A stretch of 64,000 bases of DNA, from NCBI RefSeq assembly GCF_014851685.1, contig NZ_JACVAC010000011.1, positions 124,001 to 188,000 on the forward strand, given 5' to 3'. The position numbers and the translations under genes were made by a program. Position 1 is the first letter of the stretch, and every line of letters starts with the position of its first letter. The notes under the pieces were generated by a model that worked only from the letters and a program-made list of their open reading frames with translations, searched no databases and had not been told where the DNA came from. This DNA is from Pseudomonas sp. PDM05. Lineage in GTDB: Bacteria > Pseudomonadota > Gammaproteobacteria > Pseudomonadales > Pseudomonadaceae. This document shows positions 42,060-50,224 of this stretch, piece by piece.

Positions 42060-43379
42060 TTAGACGTGTTCCGTGACCCTCAGGCCATCCCAGTCCGCGT
42101 TCTGAACCGGGGTTGGGTTCACAGCGGGCGAAGGTTTACCGTCCAGCGTCCGCAGCAGTGTTTCGCGATCGCAGGCGTTCTCCGAGATGGCCATCACCAC
42201 GGTAGCCACGGCGTTGCTGGCCAGGCTGGTCAGCGCCCGGGCTTCCGACATGAAGCGGTCGATCCCGATCAGCAGGGCAAGGCCAGCCAGGGGAATGTCA
42301 TGGATCACCGTCAGCGTCGACGCCAGTGCGACGAAACCGGCGCCGGTGACACCTGCTGCACCCTTCGAGGACAACAGCATGATGGCCAGCATGGTTACGG
42401 TCTGCATCAGGCTCAGTTCAATGTTGCAGGCCTGAGCAATGAACACCGCTGCCAGCGAGAGGTAGATCGCCGTGCCGTCGAGGTTGAACGAGTAACCCGT
42501 TGGCAGCACCAGCCCCACCACACCTTTTTTGCAGCCTAAGGCCTGCAGCTTTTCCAACATCCGCGGCATCACCGGCTCGGTGGAGGAAGTCCCTAGCACC
42601 ACCAGGAATTCTTCGCGCAAGTAGCGCAGCAACTTCCAGAGACTGAAGCCATTCGCCCGGCAAATGCTGCCCAGCACCACGAAGACGAAGAAGGCACAGG
42701 CGATGTACAACGTCATGATCAGCTTGGCCAGCGAACCCAACGAGGTAATACCGTACTGGCCCACAGTGAACGCCAAAGCGCCAAAGGCACCGATCGGAGC
42801 AACGCGCATCAGGTAGGAGAAGATCTTGAACACCATGTGCGAGGCGGATTCCAGTACATCCAGTACCGGCTTGCCACGCTCGCCTATGGCTGAAAGAGCA
42901 AAACCACACAGCACCGCGATGAACAACACCGGCAGCACTTCACCTTTATTGAAAGCACCGATGAAAGTATCGGGGATGATGTGCATGAAAAACTCGACCA
43001 CTCCCAACTTCGCGGCGGAATCGGTGTACTGCGTCAGGCCCTTGGTGCTCAACTGGGTGGGGTCAATGTTCATGCCCACACCGGGTTTGAACAGGTAGAC
43101 CGCCACCAGGCCGATAATCAAACTGATCACGGTCAACGCCAGGAACAGCAACATGGTCTTGCTCAACAGACGACCGAGCGCACGTTTGTCGCTCATGCCG
43201 GCGATACCGGTGACGATGGTGCAGAACACCACCGGAGCGATCATCATCTTGATCAGTTTGATGAAGGCATCACCCAGCGGTTTCAAGGCAATGGCCTGTT
43301 GCGACCAGAAGTGCCCGACCAGCACGCCCAACAACACGGCGAAGAGAATCTGGAAGTAGAGCGATTTTACAACTTTCAT
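42060..43379 (-). CDS. dctA: C4-dicarboxylate carrier DctA-type
   Basis: A 439-residue Na+/H+:dicarboxylate symporter (DAACS family) importing succinate, fumarate and malate. MKVVKSLYFQILFAVLLGVL at the start, the Ser-rich re-entrant loop LGTSSTEPVMPRML, the substrate-site segment GYSFNLDGTAIYLSLAAVF and GAAGVTGAGFVALASTL are diagnostic. The Met at 43379 is the usual family start; an in-frame ATG lies 4 codons upstream. The gene lies between the CitMHS and PrpF-like genes. Pseudomonas genomes usually carry a main dctA elsewhere, so this may be a paralogue dedicated to this pathway. Confidence 0.85.
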   Translation of the reverse strand: MKVVKSLYFQILFAVLLGVLVGHFWSQQAIALKPLGDAFIKLIKMMIAPVVFCTIVTGIAGMSDKRALGRLLSKTMLLFLALTVISLIIGLVAVYLFKPGVGMNIDPTQLSTKGLTQYTDSAAKLGVVEFFMHIIPDTFIGAFNKGEVLPVLFIAVLCGFALSAIGERGKPVLDVLESASHMVFKIFSYLMRVAPIGAFGALAFTVGQYGITSLGSLAKLIMTLYIACAFFVFVVLGSICRANGFSLWKLLRYLREEFLVVLGTSSTEPVMPRMLEKLQALGCKKGVVGLVLPTGYSFNLDGTAIYLSLAAVFIAQACNIELSLMQTVTMLAIMLLSSKGAAGVTGAGFVALASTLTVIHDIPLAGLALLIGIDRFMSEARALTSLASNAVATVVMAISENACDRETLLRTLDGKPSPAVNPTPVQNADWDGLRVTEHV

Positions 43380-43435
43380 GGCATCACCCATTTTTAGAAT
43401 TGTGCTGATGCAAAGACGGCAATGACTAGAGGAAA

Positions 43436-44518
43436 TTATCCGGCGAGTCGTTGGGAAGCCGTGGCGTAGACAAAACCGGAGAACAGCCTGCGTGATGTAC
43501 GCACCACCGAGGCACGAATTGTCTCACCCTGAGCACCGGTGTAGGACAATACGACATCTATCCCGCCGCTTGGATGTTCAATGCGTACTTGCTTCAAGCG
43601 CGGCTCGCTAGCCCCGCCGAGCAATTGTGCGACAACACTGCCTGGCGTGACACACGCGGTGGCCAGGCCGATGGAGCCGGTGATCGCCAAGGCGCGGTGG
43701 CAGTTGTGTGGCATGAAGTAGCGCACCTGGATGGTGCCGCCAGCCTTGGCCGGAGACACCAGTACAGGCTTGGGAATCACTTTGTCACTGACATCACCCA
43801 GGCCCATTGCCAACCCGGCTTGCAGTCGCAAGGCTTCCAGGCGGCGCAAGAACTCTTTGTCGGCATCCAATTCAGCAGGACTTTCATCACCGCGCTTACC
43901 CAGTTGGCCGGCTTCGATGATCATCATCGGCATTGCCATATCGATGCAGGTCACTGGAATGCCATCGATCAAATCCTGCGTTTGCCCAGTCGGGAAGAGT
44001 TTGCCGGTCTTGCTGCCCGCAGCATCCAGGAAGGTCAGTTGCACAGGAGCGGCGGTACCCGGCACACCGTCGATGGCGGTGTCGCCTTCATAGCTGACCT
44101 GCCCATCGGGGGTCTGTACCTCGGCGTTCACAAAAGTCCCCGTGTTGAGGTTGCGAATCCGCACGCGAGTCAGATCTTTGCAGGCTTTTACCAGCCCATG
44201 CTCAATAGCGAATGGGCCAACGGCGCAAAGCATGTTGCCGCAATTGGGTGCGGTGTCGACTCGACGCTGGGAGACCATGACTTGCACAAACAGATAATCG
44301 ACATCCGCCTCAGGATGCAGCGATGGGCTGACGATCGCCACCTTGCTGGTTTGTGGGCTACCACCACCGATGCCGTCAATTTCCAGCTCATGGCCAGAAC
44401 CCATCAGGTTGAGCAGCAGCTCATCACGCTCGTCGATCGCAACAGGTAGATCCCAGGCGAGAAACACCGGGCCTTTGGAAGTACCACCGCGCATTAGCAC
44501 ACAGGGAATTCGTTGCAT
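43436..44518 (-). CDS. PrpF/GalD-family isomerase (4-oxalomesaconate tautomerase or aconitate isomerase type)
   Basis: A 360-residue diaminopimelate-epimerase-fold enzyme. MQRIPCVLMRGGTSKGPVFL, GIGGGSPQTSKVAIV, and the catalytic Cys in APNCGNMLCAVGPFAIEHGL are family signatures shared by 2-methylaconitate isomerase PrpF and the gallate-pathway GalD. No gallate genes (galA/B/C) are nearby; instead it is next to tricarboxylate carriers and tcu genes, so cis/trans-aconitate isomerisation is a plausible role (inference). ATG 44518 chosen because a longer frame adds 28 unrelated residues over the promoter. Divergent from a LysR gene. Confidence 0.82.
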   Translation of the reverse strand: MQRIPCVLMRGGTSKGPVFLAWDLPVAIDERDELLLNLMGSGHELEIDGIGGGSPQTSKVAIVSPSLHPEADVDYLFVQVMVSQRRVDTAPNCGNMLCAVGPFAIEHGLVKACKDLTRVRIRNLNTGTFVNAEVQTPDGQVSYEGDTAIDGVPGTAAPVQLTFLDAAGSKTGKLFPTGQTQDLIDGIPVTCIDMAMPMMIIEAGQLGKRGDESPAELDADKEFLRRLEALRLQAGLAMGLGDVSDKVIPKPVLVSPAKAGGTIQVRYFMPHNCHRALAITGSIGLATACVTPGSVVAQLLGGASEPRLKQVRIEHPSGGIDVVLSYTGAQGETIRASVVRTSRRLFSGFVYATASQRLAG

Positions 44519-44685
44519 GAATACTGACTCTTGTTGATCAATCGGGGTAATTGTTGCCTTGTGAGCAAGAGTCGCAGGCTTTAAAATTTGTTTCCAATGC
44601 AAATATCAGCCTGATTATTGCGTTTGACGAATGATGATTTTAGGATGAGCGGACTGAACAACTCTCGTCTGCTGAGATAAAAAAC
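44519..44685. promoter_or_regulatory. Divergent promoter region between PrpF-like gene and LysR gene
   Basis: This 167-bp AT-rich spacer separates divergent genes, the usual site for LysR binding (T-N11-A). A partial CA motif (AACAAGAG on the minus strand) lies before the PrpF-like ATG. Exact boxes were not assigned. Confidence 0.4.
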
Positions 44686-45576
44686 GTGAATTATGAGCTG
44701 AACGACATCCGATCTTTCGTGAAAATCGCAGAACTTGGCAGCTTCCACGAGGCTGCCGATGCACTGCATCTCTCCCAGCCAGCCCTAAGTCGGAGAATGA
44801 AGAAGCTCGAAGAGGGATTAGGAACAGCCCTCCTCGATCGCACGACAAGGAGGGTAAGTCTTACTAGCGTTGGGCGAGACTTCCTACCCAAGGCACGACG
44901 CTTACTGGATGACTTCGACGACTCGATCCTTAACATCCGGGAACTGGCGGAGCGGCAGAGCGGCCGTGTAACCCTGGCCTGTATCCCCACCGCCGCTTTC
45001 TACTTCCTCCCGACGGTGATCCGCCTCTACAACGAGCGCTATCCACAAATCCGCATTCGCTTGCTCGATCTCAGTGCAAACGAAGGCCTGGAGGCCGTTC
45101 TGCGTGGCGAAGCCGACTTTGGCATCAACATGATGAGCGGCCAGCACCCCGACATAGAGTTCGTGCCGTTGGTCAACGAGCCTTTTGTTTTAGCGTGTCG
45201 ACGCGACCATGAGCTGGCTGAGCGCAGCGCAGTCACCTGGTCGGAACTCAGCAATTACCGCCTTATCGGGGTCGGTCGCCTGAGCGGCAACCGCATGCTG
45301 CTTGACCACGCGTTGTCGGGCTTGAGCTGGCGTCCACAGTGGTTCTATGAGGTGCAACACCTGTCTACATCGCTGGGTCTGGTAGAAGCTGGATTAGGCG
45401 TCTCGGCAATGCCGAGCCTGGCAATGCCTGCTGAGGATCATCCAACATTGGTGAGCGTCCCGTTGATAGAGCCCATCGTCAACCGATCGTTGGGACTGGT
45501 GTACCGAAGAGGCGCCTCACTCTCTCCGGCAGCGGAAAAATTCGTCTCGATACTGCTGGAGCAGTGGGAGCAATGA
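44686..45576 (+). CDS. LysR-family regulator of the adjacent isomerase/carrier operon
   Basis: A 296-residue LysR protein: NDIRSFVKIAELGSFHEAAD, LSQPALSRRMKKLEEGLGTA in the HTH and the CbbR-like inducer domain VTLACIPTAAFYFLPTVIRL. It is divergent from the PrpF-like gene and so is expected to control it and perhaps the dctA-citrate carrier-porin genes downstream on the minus strand. Start codon GTG (44686), as no ATG fits. Confidence 0.88.
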   Translation: MNYELNDIRSFVKIAELGSFHEAADALHLSQPALSRRMKKLEEGLGTALLDRTTRRVSLTSVGRDFLPKARRLLDDFDDSILNIRELAERQSGRVTLACIPTAAFYFLPTVIRLYNERYPQIRIRLLDLSANEGLEAVLRGEADFGINMMSGQHPDIEFVPLVNEPFVLACRRDHELAERSAVTWSELSNYRLIGVGRLSGNRMLLDHALSGLSWRPQWFYEVQHLSTSLGLVEAGLGVSAMPSLAMPAEDHPTLVSVPLIEPIVNRSLGLVYRRGASLSPAAEKFVSILLEQWEQ

Positions 45577-45736
45577 CCTCTTTCTTCCCCTTAGCCTGGG
45601 TTGAGATAACCGCCGAGCGGCGTTGAGCAATGCCGACTATGTGGACGATTGCAACCGAGTGAATGGGTTGGCCGCGAACCTCGGGTGGCGAATTTAGCCA
45701 CAAAATCGGCAAGTCACTTACGACAGGAATAATAGG

Positions 45737-47383
45737 ATGTTCGTACCGAAAGCGTTGGGCGGGATTGAAATCTACAGGGCGAGCAAACGTCATGAAGACC
45801 TTATCTTCCAACGAATCAAAAGAGGCGTATTCGAACAATTCGAACCCGGGATCTACACCGACAGGGCCGAAATAAAAAACATCGTGAATCACATGTTCGA
45901 ACTGTATCGGAAAATCCTTGCCGAACACCTACGCATAATAAATTCCAGGGGGTTCGCTTCATTCTTAGTGCAGCAATATGAACGCTACGGACAAATTTCC
46001 AATAAATACAAACTCGGCCTGCTTCCTAAAGAGGAAGAAATATTCTGGCAGGGCTACGCAGTGTCAGCCCGTAGAGGGATAAAATATCTACTTGAACTGA
46101 TCTGCCTGGCAGACATGAAAGACAACGCTTCGAACCATAGTCTCCCTGAACAACAAGATGCGATAGCTATGGTGTTTGTCGCCGCCGAAGAACTGGTCAG
46201 TCTTTATATGCGTAGCGACAACTATGTATATTTGATGGAGAACGTCACACTCATCCTCGACCCTCTGGAAGAAACCTATTTTAATGTGCCTCAAGACGCC
46301 GATACAATTTTTGACCCGCGTGAGGCTTATCGTGATGAAGAACTCTATATTCCCAGCCCAGACTTTCTGTGCGATCACGCCGCGCACAGTGAGCTTACTG
46401 AAGAAAGTTTCATTCGCCACCTAGGGATTACGTATACAACAGCTTTAGGTATTTTTCAGTGGATCATCACTACCTATAGCGACGCCGAACATCCAGAGCG
46501 TATTTGTTTTTTCTATCGCGACGAAGTACTTGCGAAAATTATTCAGACTTGCGCGGTATCAGCAGAGCAGGCTCGATTATTTTTAGATGGGCTATCTCTC
46601 TCGCCTGAAAAAATGCGCGAGGAGCGCAGAGAGCTATTTAGTCCGAAACAAGAGTATAGAGCCTATAAGCGTCCGTTTTTTTACGATTACCATAACGGCG
46701 ACGAACTGATGTTCTTCTCTCAGCTTATGGCAACAGAATGTTTAACATGTCTGGTCCGAGAATTCGCTTTCAAAAAAATCCCGACTGAATGGTACGCCAA
46801 ACAGGTGGGTGCAGAGTTGGCAGATGTTTCCTTAAAGTCGGGTCGCTGGTTTGAAAGCGTGGTTACAAGCAACTTCGAGCGCGTTGGACTGCGCGGCCTG
46901 TCATCCGTAAAAAACCTGCGCTTCAAAAAGGGTCAAAAAATTGAAGTTCCAGCCGATGTCGGCGAAATCGACCATCTCGTTTTCTGCCCTGATCAACAAT
47001 TACTCATCATTATTGAAGACAAACAAGTTATTCAATCTACCGAGCCTAGAACGCACCGGGATGATCTCACAAAATTTATAACCAGCAAAAATAGTTACAG
47101 CGAGAAATTCTCCAAAAAGTACACATGGGCCGCTGACAATCTCAACGATCTGGAAGCCTATTTTCAAGAGGTATTTGATCCCGGCATCCAGTTTGGTGCT
47201 ATTTGCCGCGTAATGATAACGCGGTACCCAACATTCGTCGCAAATCAGATCAAAGACTTTACGTGTATCTCCCTCGTTGAGTTCATGAATATCTATTCTT
47301 CTTCGGGCAAACGCTGGATATTCAATAAAAACGAAGTGGTAAAGCTGGCACCGCACAGTCTTGAGCGCGATGAATCGCACTAA
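45737..47383 (+). CDS. Orphan protein with C-terminal PD-(D/E)XK nuclease signature
   Basis: A 548-residue protein that I do not recognise. The N-terminal about 360 residues are mainly helical and charged without a known motif. The C-terminal part shows a restriction-endonuclease-like pattern: helix with E373 (SGRWFESVVTSNFERVGLRG), strand with D412 (GEIDHLVF), 14 residues later E427-D-K429 at the end of a hydrophobic strand (LLIIIEDKQ). Such NERD/Mrr/Shedu-like domains occur in DNA repair and phage-defence proteins. The gene is AT-richer than its neighbours and stands alone between metabolic genes, which suggests horizontal acquisition. No partner gene, signal peptide or membrane segment. 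ATG follows AGGAAT. Confidence 0.7.
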   Translation: MFVPKALGGIEIYRASKRHEDLIFQRIKRGVFEQFEPGIYTDRAEIKNIVNHMFELYRKILAEHLRIINSRGFASFLVQQYERYGQISNKYKLGLLPKEEEIFWQGYAVSARRGIKYLLELICLADMKDNASNHSLPEQQDAIAMVFVAAEELVSLYMRSDNYVYLMENVTLILDPLEETYFNVPQDADTIFDPREAYRDEELYIPSPDFLCDHAAHSELTEESFIRHLGITYTTALGIFQWIITTYSDAEHPERICFFYRDEVLAKIIQTCAVSAEQARLFLDGLSLSPEKMREERRELFSPKQEYRAYKRPFFYDYHNGDELMFFSQLMATECLTCLVREFAFKKIPTEWYAKQVGAELADVSLKSGRWFESVVTSNFERVGLRGLSSVKNLRFKKGQKIEVPADVGEIDHLVFCPDQQLLIIIEDKQVIQSTEPRTHRDDLTKFITSKNSYSEKFSKKYTWAADNLNDLEAYFQEVFDPGIQFGAICRVMITRYPTFVANQIKDFTCISLVEFMNIYSSSGKRWIFNKNEVVKLAPHSLERDESH

Positions 47384-47515
47384 TACGGTGCAATATGCCT
47401 ACCCCGCATACCCCATTCTCAAACGTCATAATCCTCCCTTTTCCTACATGGTAATCTGCCACCTCCCTCATCGGCTTTGATCCCATGCAGTCAAAGGCCC
47501 CAACCAGGAAAGATC

Positions 47516-48385
47516 ATGCCGAAAAAGTCTCACACCGCCCTGCGCCGTAATTTTCGTGAATTGCTTGCAACGCCTACCTGCGTAGAAACCGCTTCCGTCT
47601 TTGACCCGATGTCCGCGCGTATCGCCGCCGACCTGGGTTTTGAAGTGGGCATCCTGGGCGGCTCCGTCGCCTCGTTGCAGGTGCTTGCCGCCCCCGATTT
47701 TGCCTTGATCACCCTGAGTGAGTTTGTCGAGCAGGCCACCCGCATCGGCCGCGTCGCCCAACTGCCGTTTATTGCCGATGCCGACCACGGTTACGGCAAT
47801 GCCCTGAACGTGATGCGCACCGTCGAAGAACTTGAGCGTGCCGGTGTGGCCGCGTTGACCATTGAAGACACGCTGCTGCCCGCACAATTCGGGCGTAAAT
47901 CCACGGATCTGATTTCCATCGACGAAGGTATCGGCAAGGTCCGCGCCGCGCTGGAAGCACGGGTCGATCCGGAACTGTCGATCATTGCGCGGACCAACGC
48001 CGGTGTATTGCCCACCGAAGCGGTGATAGAGCGCACCCTGGCCTATCAAAAAGCCGGTGCGGATGGGATTTGCATGGTCGGTGTCAGTGACTTCGAGCAC
48101 CTGGAGAAGATCGCAGAAAACCTCACGGTGCCGTTGATGCTGGTGACCTACGGCAACCCGAAACTCCATGACGCCCAACGTCTGGCCAGCCTCGGCGTTC
48201 GTGTGGTGGTTGCCGGTCACGGTGCATATTTCGCCGCGATCAAGGCCACCTACGACAGCCTGCGCGCCCAGCGCCAGTTGACTCAGAGCACCTCGAACCT
48301 CAGCGCTACCGAACTGACGCACACCTACACGTTGCCCGAGAGTTACGTGGCGTGGGCGCAAGAGTTCATGGATGTAAAAGAGTAG
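47516..48385 (+). CDS. Oxaloacetate decarboxylase (isocitrate lyase/PEP mutase superfamily)
   Basis: A 289-residue TIM-barrel enzyme. Like P. aeruginosa PA4872, it has the metal-binding PFIADADHGYGNALNVMRTV and TIEDTLLPAQFG, but lacks the KKCGH loop cysteine of isocitrate/methylisocitrate lyases. It decarboxylates oxaloacetate to pyruvate. Start at ATG 47516 (MPKKSHTALRRNFREL) after AGGAAAG; an in-frame start 39 nt upstream is less likely. Presence next to the tricarboxylate island may be fortuitous. A TTACCTG/CAGGTAA palindrome follows the stop. Confidence 0.85.
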   Translation: MPKKSHTALRRNFRELLATPTCVETASVFDPMSARIAADLGFEVGILGGSVASLQVLAAPDFALITLSEFVEQATRIGRVAQLPFIADADHGYGNALNVMRTVEELERAGVAALTIEDTLLPAQFGRKSTDLISIDEGIGKVRAALEARVDPELSIIARTNAGVLPTEAVIERTLAYQKAGADGICMVGVSDFEHLEKIAENLTVPLMLVTYGNPKLHDAQRLASLGVRVVVAGHGAYFAAIKATYDSLRAQRQLTQSTSNLSATELTHTYTLPESYVAWAQEFMDVKE

Positions 48386-48852
48386 TCCTTACCTGCCAGG
48401 TAAGCGGTGAATGCCCTCCTCCTGCCATGGGCTCACCGCCACCGTTGGCGGCGTCACGCCAGCGCCACCCCATCGCATGCCCCGCCCTGAGCGCCCTGCT
48501 CACCAATGCCACTAACCGCAACTAAGCAGCCAACTAAAAACTCGCGCGCACGAAAAAAATCCGCCGCAGAGTCTGCGGCGGCAACCAAAGGATTTTGTCG
48601 AAGCAGAGCGGCTAAGACAGTTCCACGCTACACCCGATAGCAAATAAATACCGTGAAGTTTAATTAATCGAGTTTCATCCTTCCCCTGGCTGCAGGCCAC
48701 GCAGACTCTGCTTAGAATCAGCTTCGGCAGCCACGTCGAAGATAATAAAAACGGTAATGCCTCACCTGAAAACATCTGCCAAAACAATGTTATGCGCTAT
48801 CCAACAAGTGCGGTGTTTGCGCGCGCGTTCAATATTCTTGGGGATTAAATAA
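48386..48852. other. Intergenic stretch with a strong minus-strand terminator
   Basis: No protein gene is recognised. The most notable feature is a hairpin CCGCCGCAG/CTGCGGCGG (48561-48581) with a run of seven A immediately before it on the plus strand, i.e. a T run after it on the minus strand. No minus-strand gene exists upstream of it to be terminated, so 48582 to about 48850 could specify a small RNA. It also holds the promoter of the porin gene. Confidence 0.4.
48553..48581 (-). terminator. Intrinsic terminator, minus strand, without an obvious gene
   Basis: Nine-bp GC stem with a 3-nt loop followed on the minus strand by GATTTTTTT-type tail. Could terminate an unannotated small RNA, or serve as a plus-strand terminator for readthrough from 47516. 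Confidence 0.6.
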
Positions 48853-50175
48853 ATGTTTAAACACAGCAGTCTGCTGGCACTGGCGGTGTGCGCCAGTATC
48901 AGTCAAATGGCATTGGCCGAGTCGGTCAGCGACCAGGCCGAATCGAAAGGCTTTATCGACGGCAGCAGCATCACCGGGCTGTTGCGCAACTACTACATGG
49001 ACCGCGACCGCGCGAGCGGCAAGGCCGACAATCGTGACTGGACCCAGGGCGCGATGCTCAACTACGCCTCGGGCTTCACCCAGGGCACCATCGGCTTCGG
49101 AGTCGATGCCTATGCCTACGGCGGGCTGAAACTCGACGCCACCCACAGCGACGCCGGCACTGGCAACTTGCCGACCGACCGCAACGGCGATCCAGAAAAT
49201 GCCTACGGCTCAGTGGGCGCGGCGGTGAAGGTAAAAATCTCCAAGACCCAGCTCAAGTTCGGCGACATGCAGCCCACCGCCCCGGTCTTCGCTACCGGCG
49301 GCACCCGCCTGTTGCCGCAGACGGCCACCGGTTTCGACCTGACCAGCAGCGAAATCGCCGGCCTCGACCTGGAAGCCGGGCACTTCACCAGCACCAACAG
49401 CGGCATGACCAGCAACCACGACCACGACATCTACGCGACCTACGCCAACATCGCCGCCAACAGTGCGAGCTTTGTCGGCGGCAAATACACCTTCAGCCCG
49501 TCACTGAGCGCGACGCTGTATGCCGGCGAACTGGAGGACATCTGGCGCCAGTACTACACCAACCTCAACTACGTGATCCCCTTGGGCCACGACCAGTCAC
49601 TGGCCCTGGACGGCAACCTGTACCGCACCCTCGACACCGGCAGCGCCAAGGCCGGGGCGATCAACAACACCACTTATTCGGTGGCGGCGGCCTATTCGTT
49701 CTGGCAGGCACACACGCTGACGTTGTCGTTCCAGAAAGTGCATGGCGATACACCGTTTGACTACATCGGCACCGGCAACAACGGTGCGGGCGAAGGCGGC
49801 GATTCAGTGTTCCTCGCCAACTCGGTGCAGTGGGGCGATTTCAACGGGCCCGGCGAGCAGTCCTGGGGCATCCGTTATGACCTCAACATGGCCAGCTATG
49901 GCGTGCCTGGGCTGAGTTTCATGGGCCGTTACATCAACGGCTCGGACATCGACGGCAGCCACACACCGGCTCACAGCGCCTACGCCAACGACTATGGCTC
50001 GGACGGCGCGCATCACGAGACCGATGTGGAAGCCAAATACGTGATCCAGAGCGGCCCGGCGAAGAACCTGTCGCTACGGGTGCGTGATGCCATCGTGTCG
50101 TCGAACGCCGACCAGGGCGATGGCAAGTTGAACGAGCTGCGGCTGATTGTCGACTATCCGTTTACCTTGCTGTAG
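48853..50175 (+). CDS. OprD-family outer-membrane porin
   Basis: A 440-residue porin with signal peptide MFKHSSLLALAVCASISQMA then LAESVSDQAESKGFIDGSSI. Barrel markers: YASGFTQGTIGFGVDAYAYG, TGGTRLLPQTATGFDLTSSE, and C-terminal LRLIVDYPFTLL. It is longer than the porin at 39269 and of the OprD/OpdC amino-acid or OpdK aromatic-acid group; substrate not assigned. Single gene; SD GGGG at -12. Ends at a shared terminator with the convergent BdlA-like gene. Confidence 0.9.
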   Translation: MFKHSSLLALAVCASISQMALAESVSDQAESKGFIDGSSITGLLRNYYMDRDRASGKADNRDWTQGAMLNYASGFTQGTIGFGVDAYAYGGLKLDATHSDAGTGNLPTDRNGDPENAYGSVGAAVKVKISKTQLKFGDMQPTAPVFATGGTRLLPQTATGFDLTSSEIAGLDLEAGHFTSTNSGMTSNHDHDIYATYANIAANSASFVGGKYTFSPSLSATLYAGELEDIWRQYYTNLNYVIPLGHDQSLALDGNLYRTLDTGSAKAGAINNTTYSVAAAYSFWQAHTLTLSFQKVHGDTPFDYIGTGNNGAGEGGDSVFLANSVQWGDFNGPGEQSWGIRYDLNMASYGVPGLSFMGRYINGSDIDGSHTPAHSAYANDYGSDGAHHETDVEAKYVIQSGPAKNLSLRVRDAIVSSNADQGDGKLNELRLIVDYPFTLL

Positions 50176-50186
50176 GCGACCACACT

Positions 50187-50215
50187 GAGCCGGCCGACAG
50201 GGCGCCGGCCGGCTC
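50187..50215. terminator. Bidirectional terminator between convergent genes
   Basis: Perfect 9-bp stem GAGCCGGCC/GGCCGGCTC around 11 nt, in the 49-bp space between the porin stop (50175) and the BdlA-like stop (50225). Confidence 0.65.
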
Positions 50216-50224
50216 ATGACCGTG

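Noticed and set aside
43436..44518. Naming the PrpF/GalD-family gene galD
   Set aside because: The gallate genes are absent from the neighbourhood and the family contains several activities, so a symbol is not justified.
47516..48385. Methylisocitrate lyase (prpB)
   Set aside because: The lyase KKCGH-type catalytic cysteine loop is absent and no prpC/acnD genes are near; it fits the oxaloacetate decarboxylase group better.
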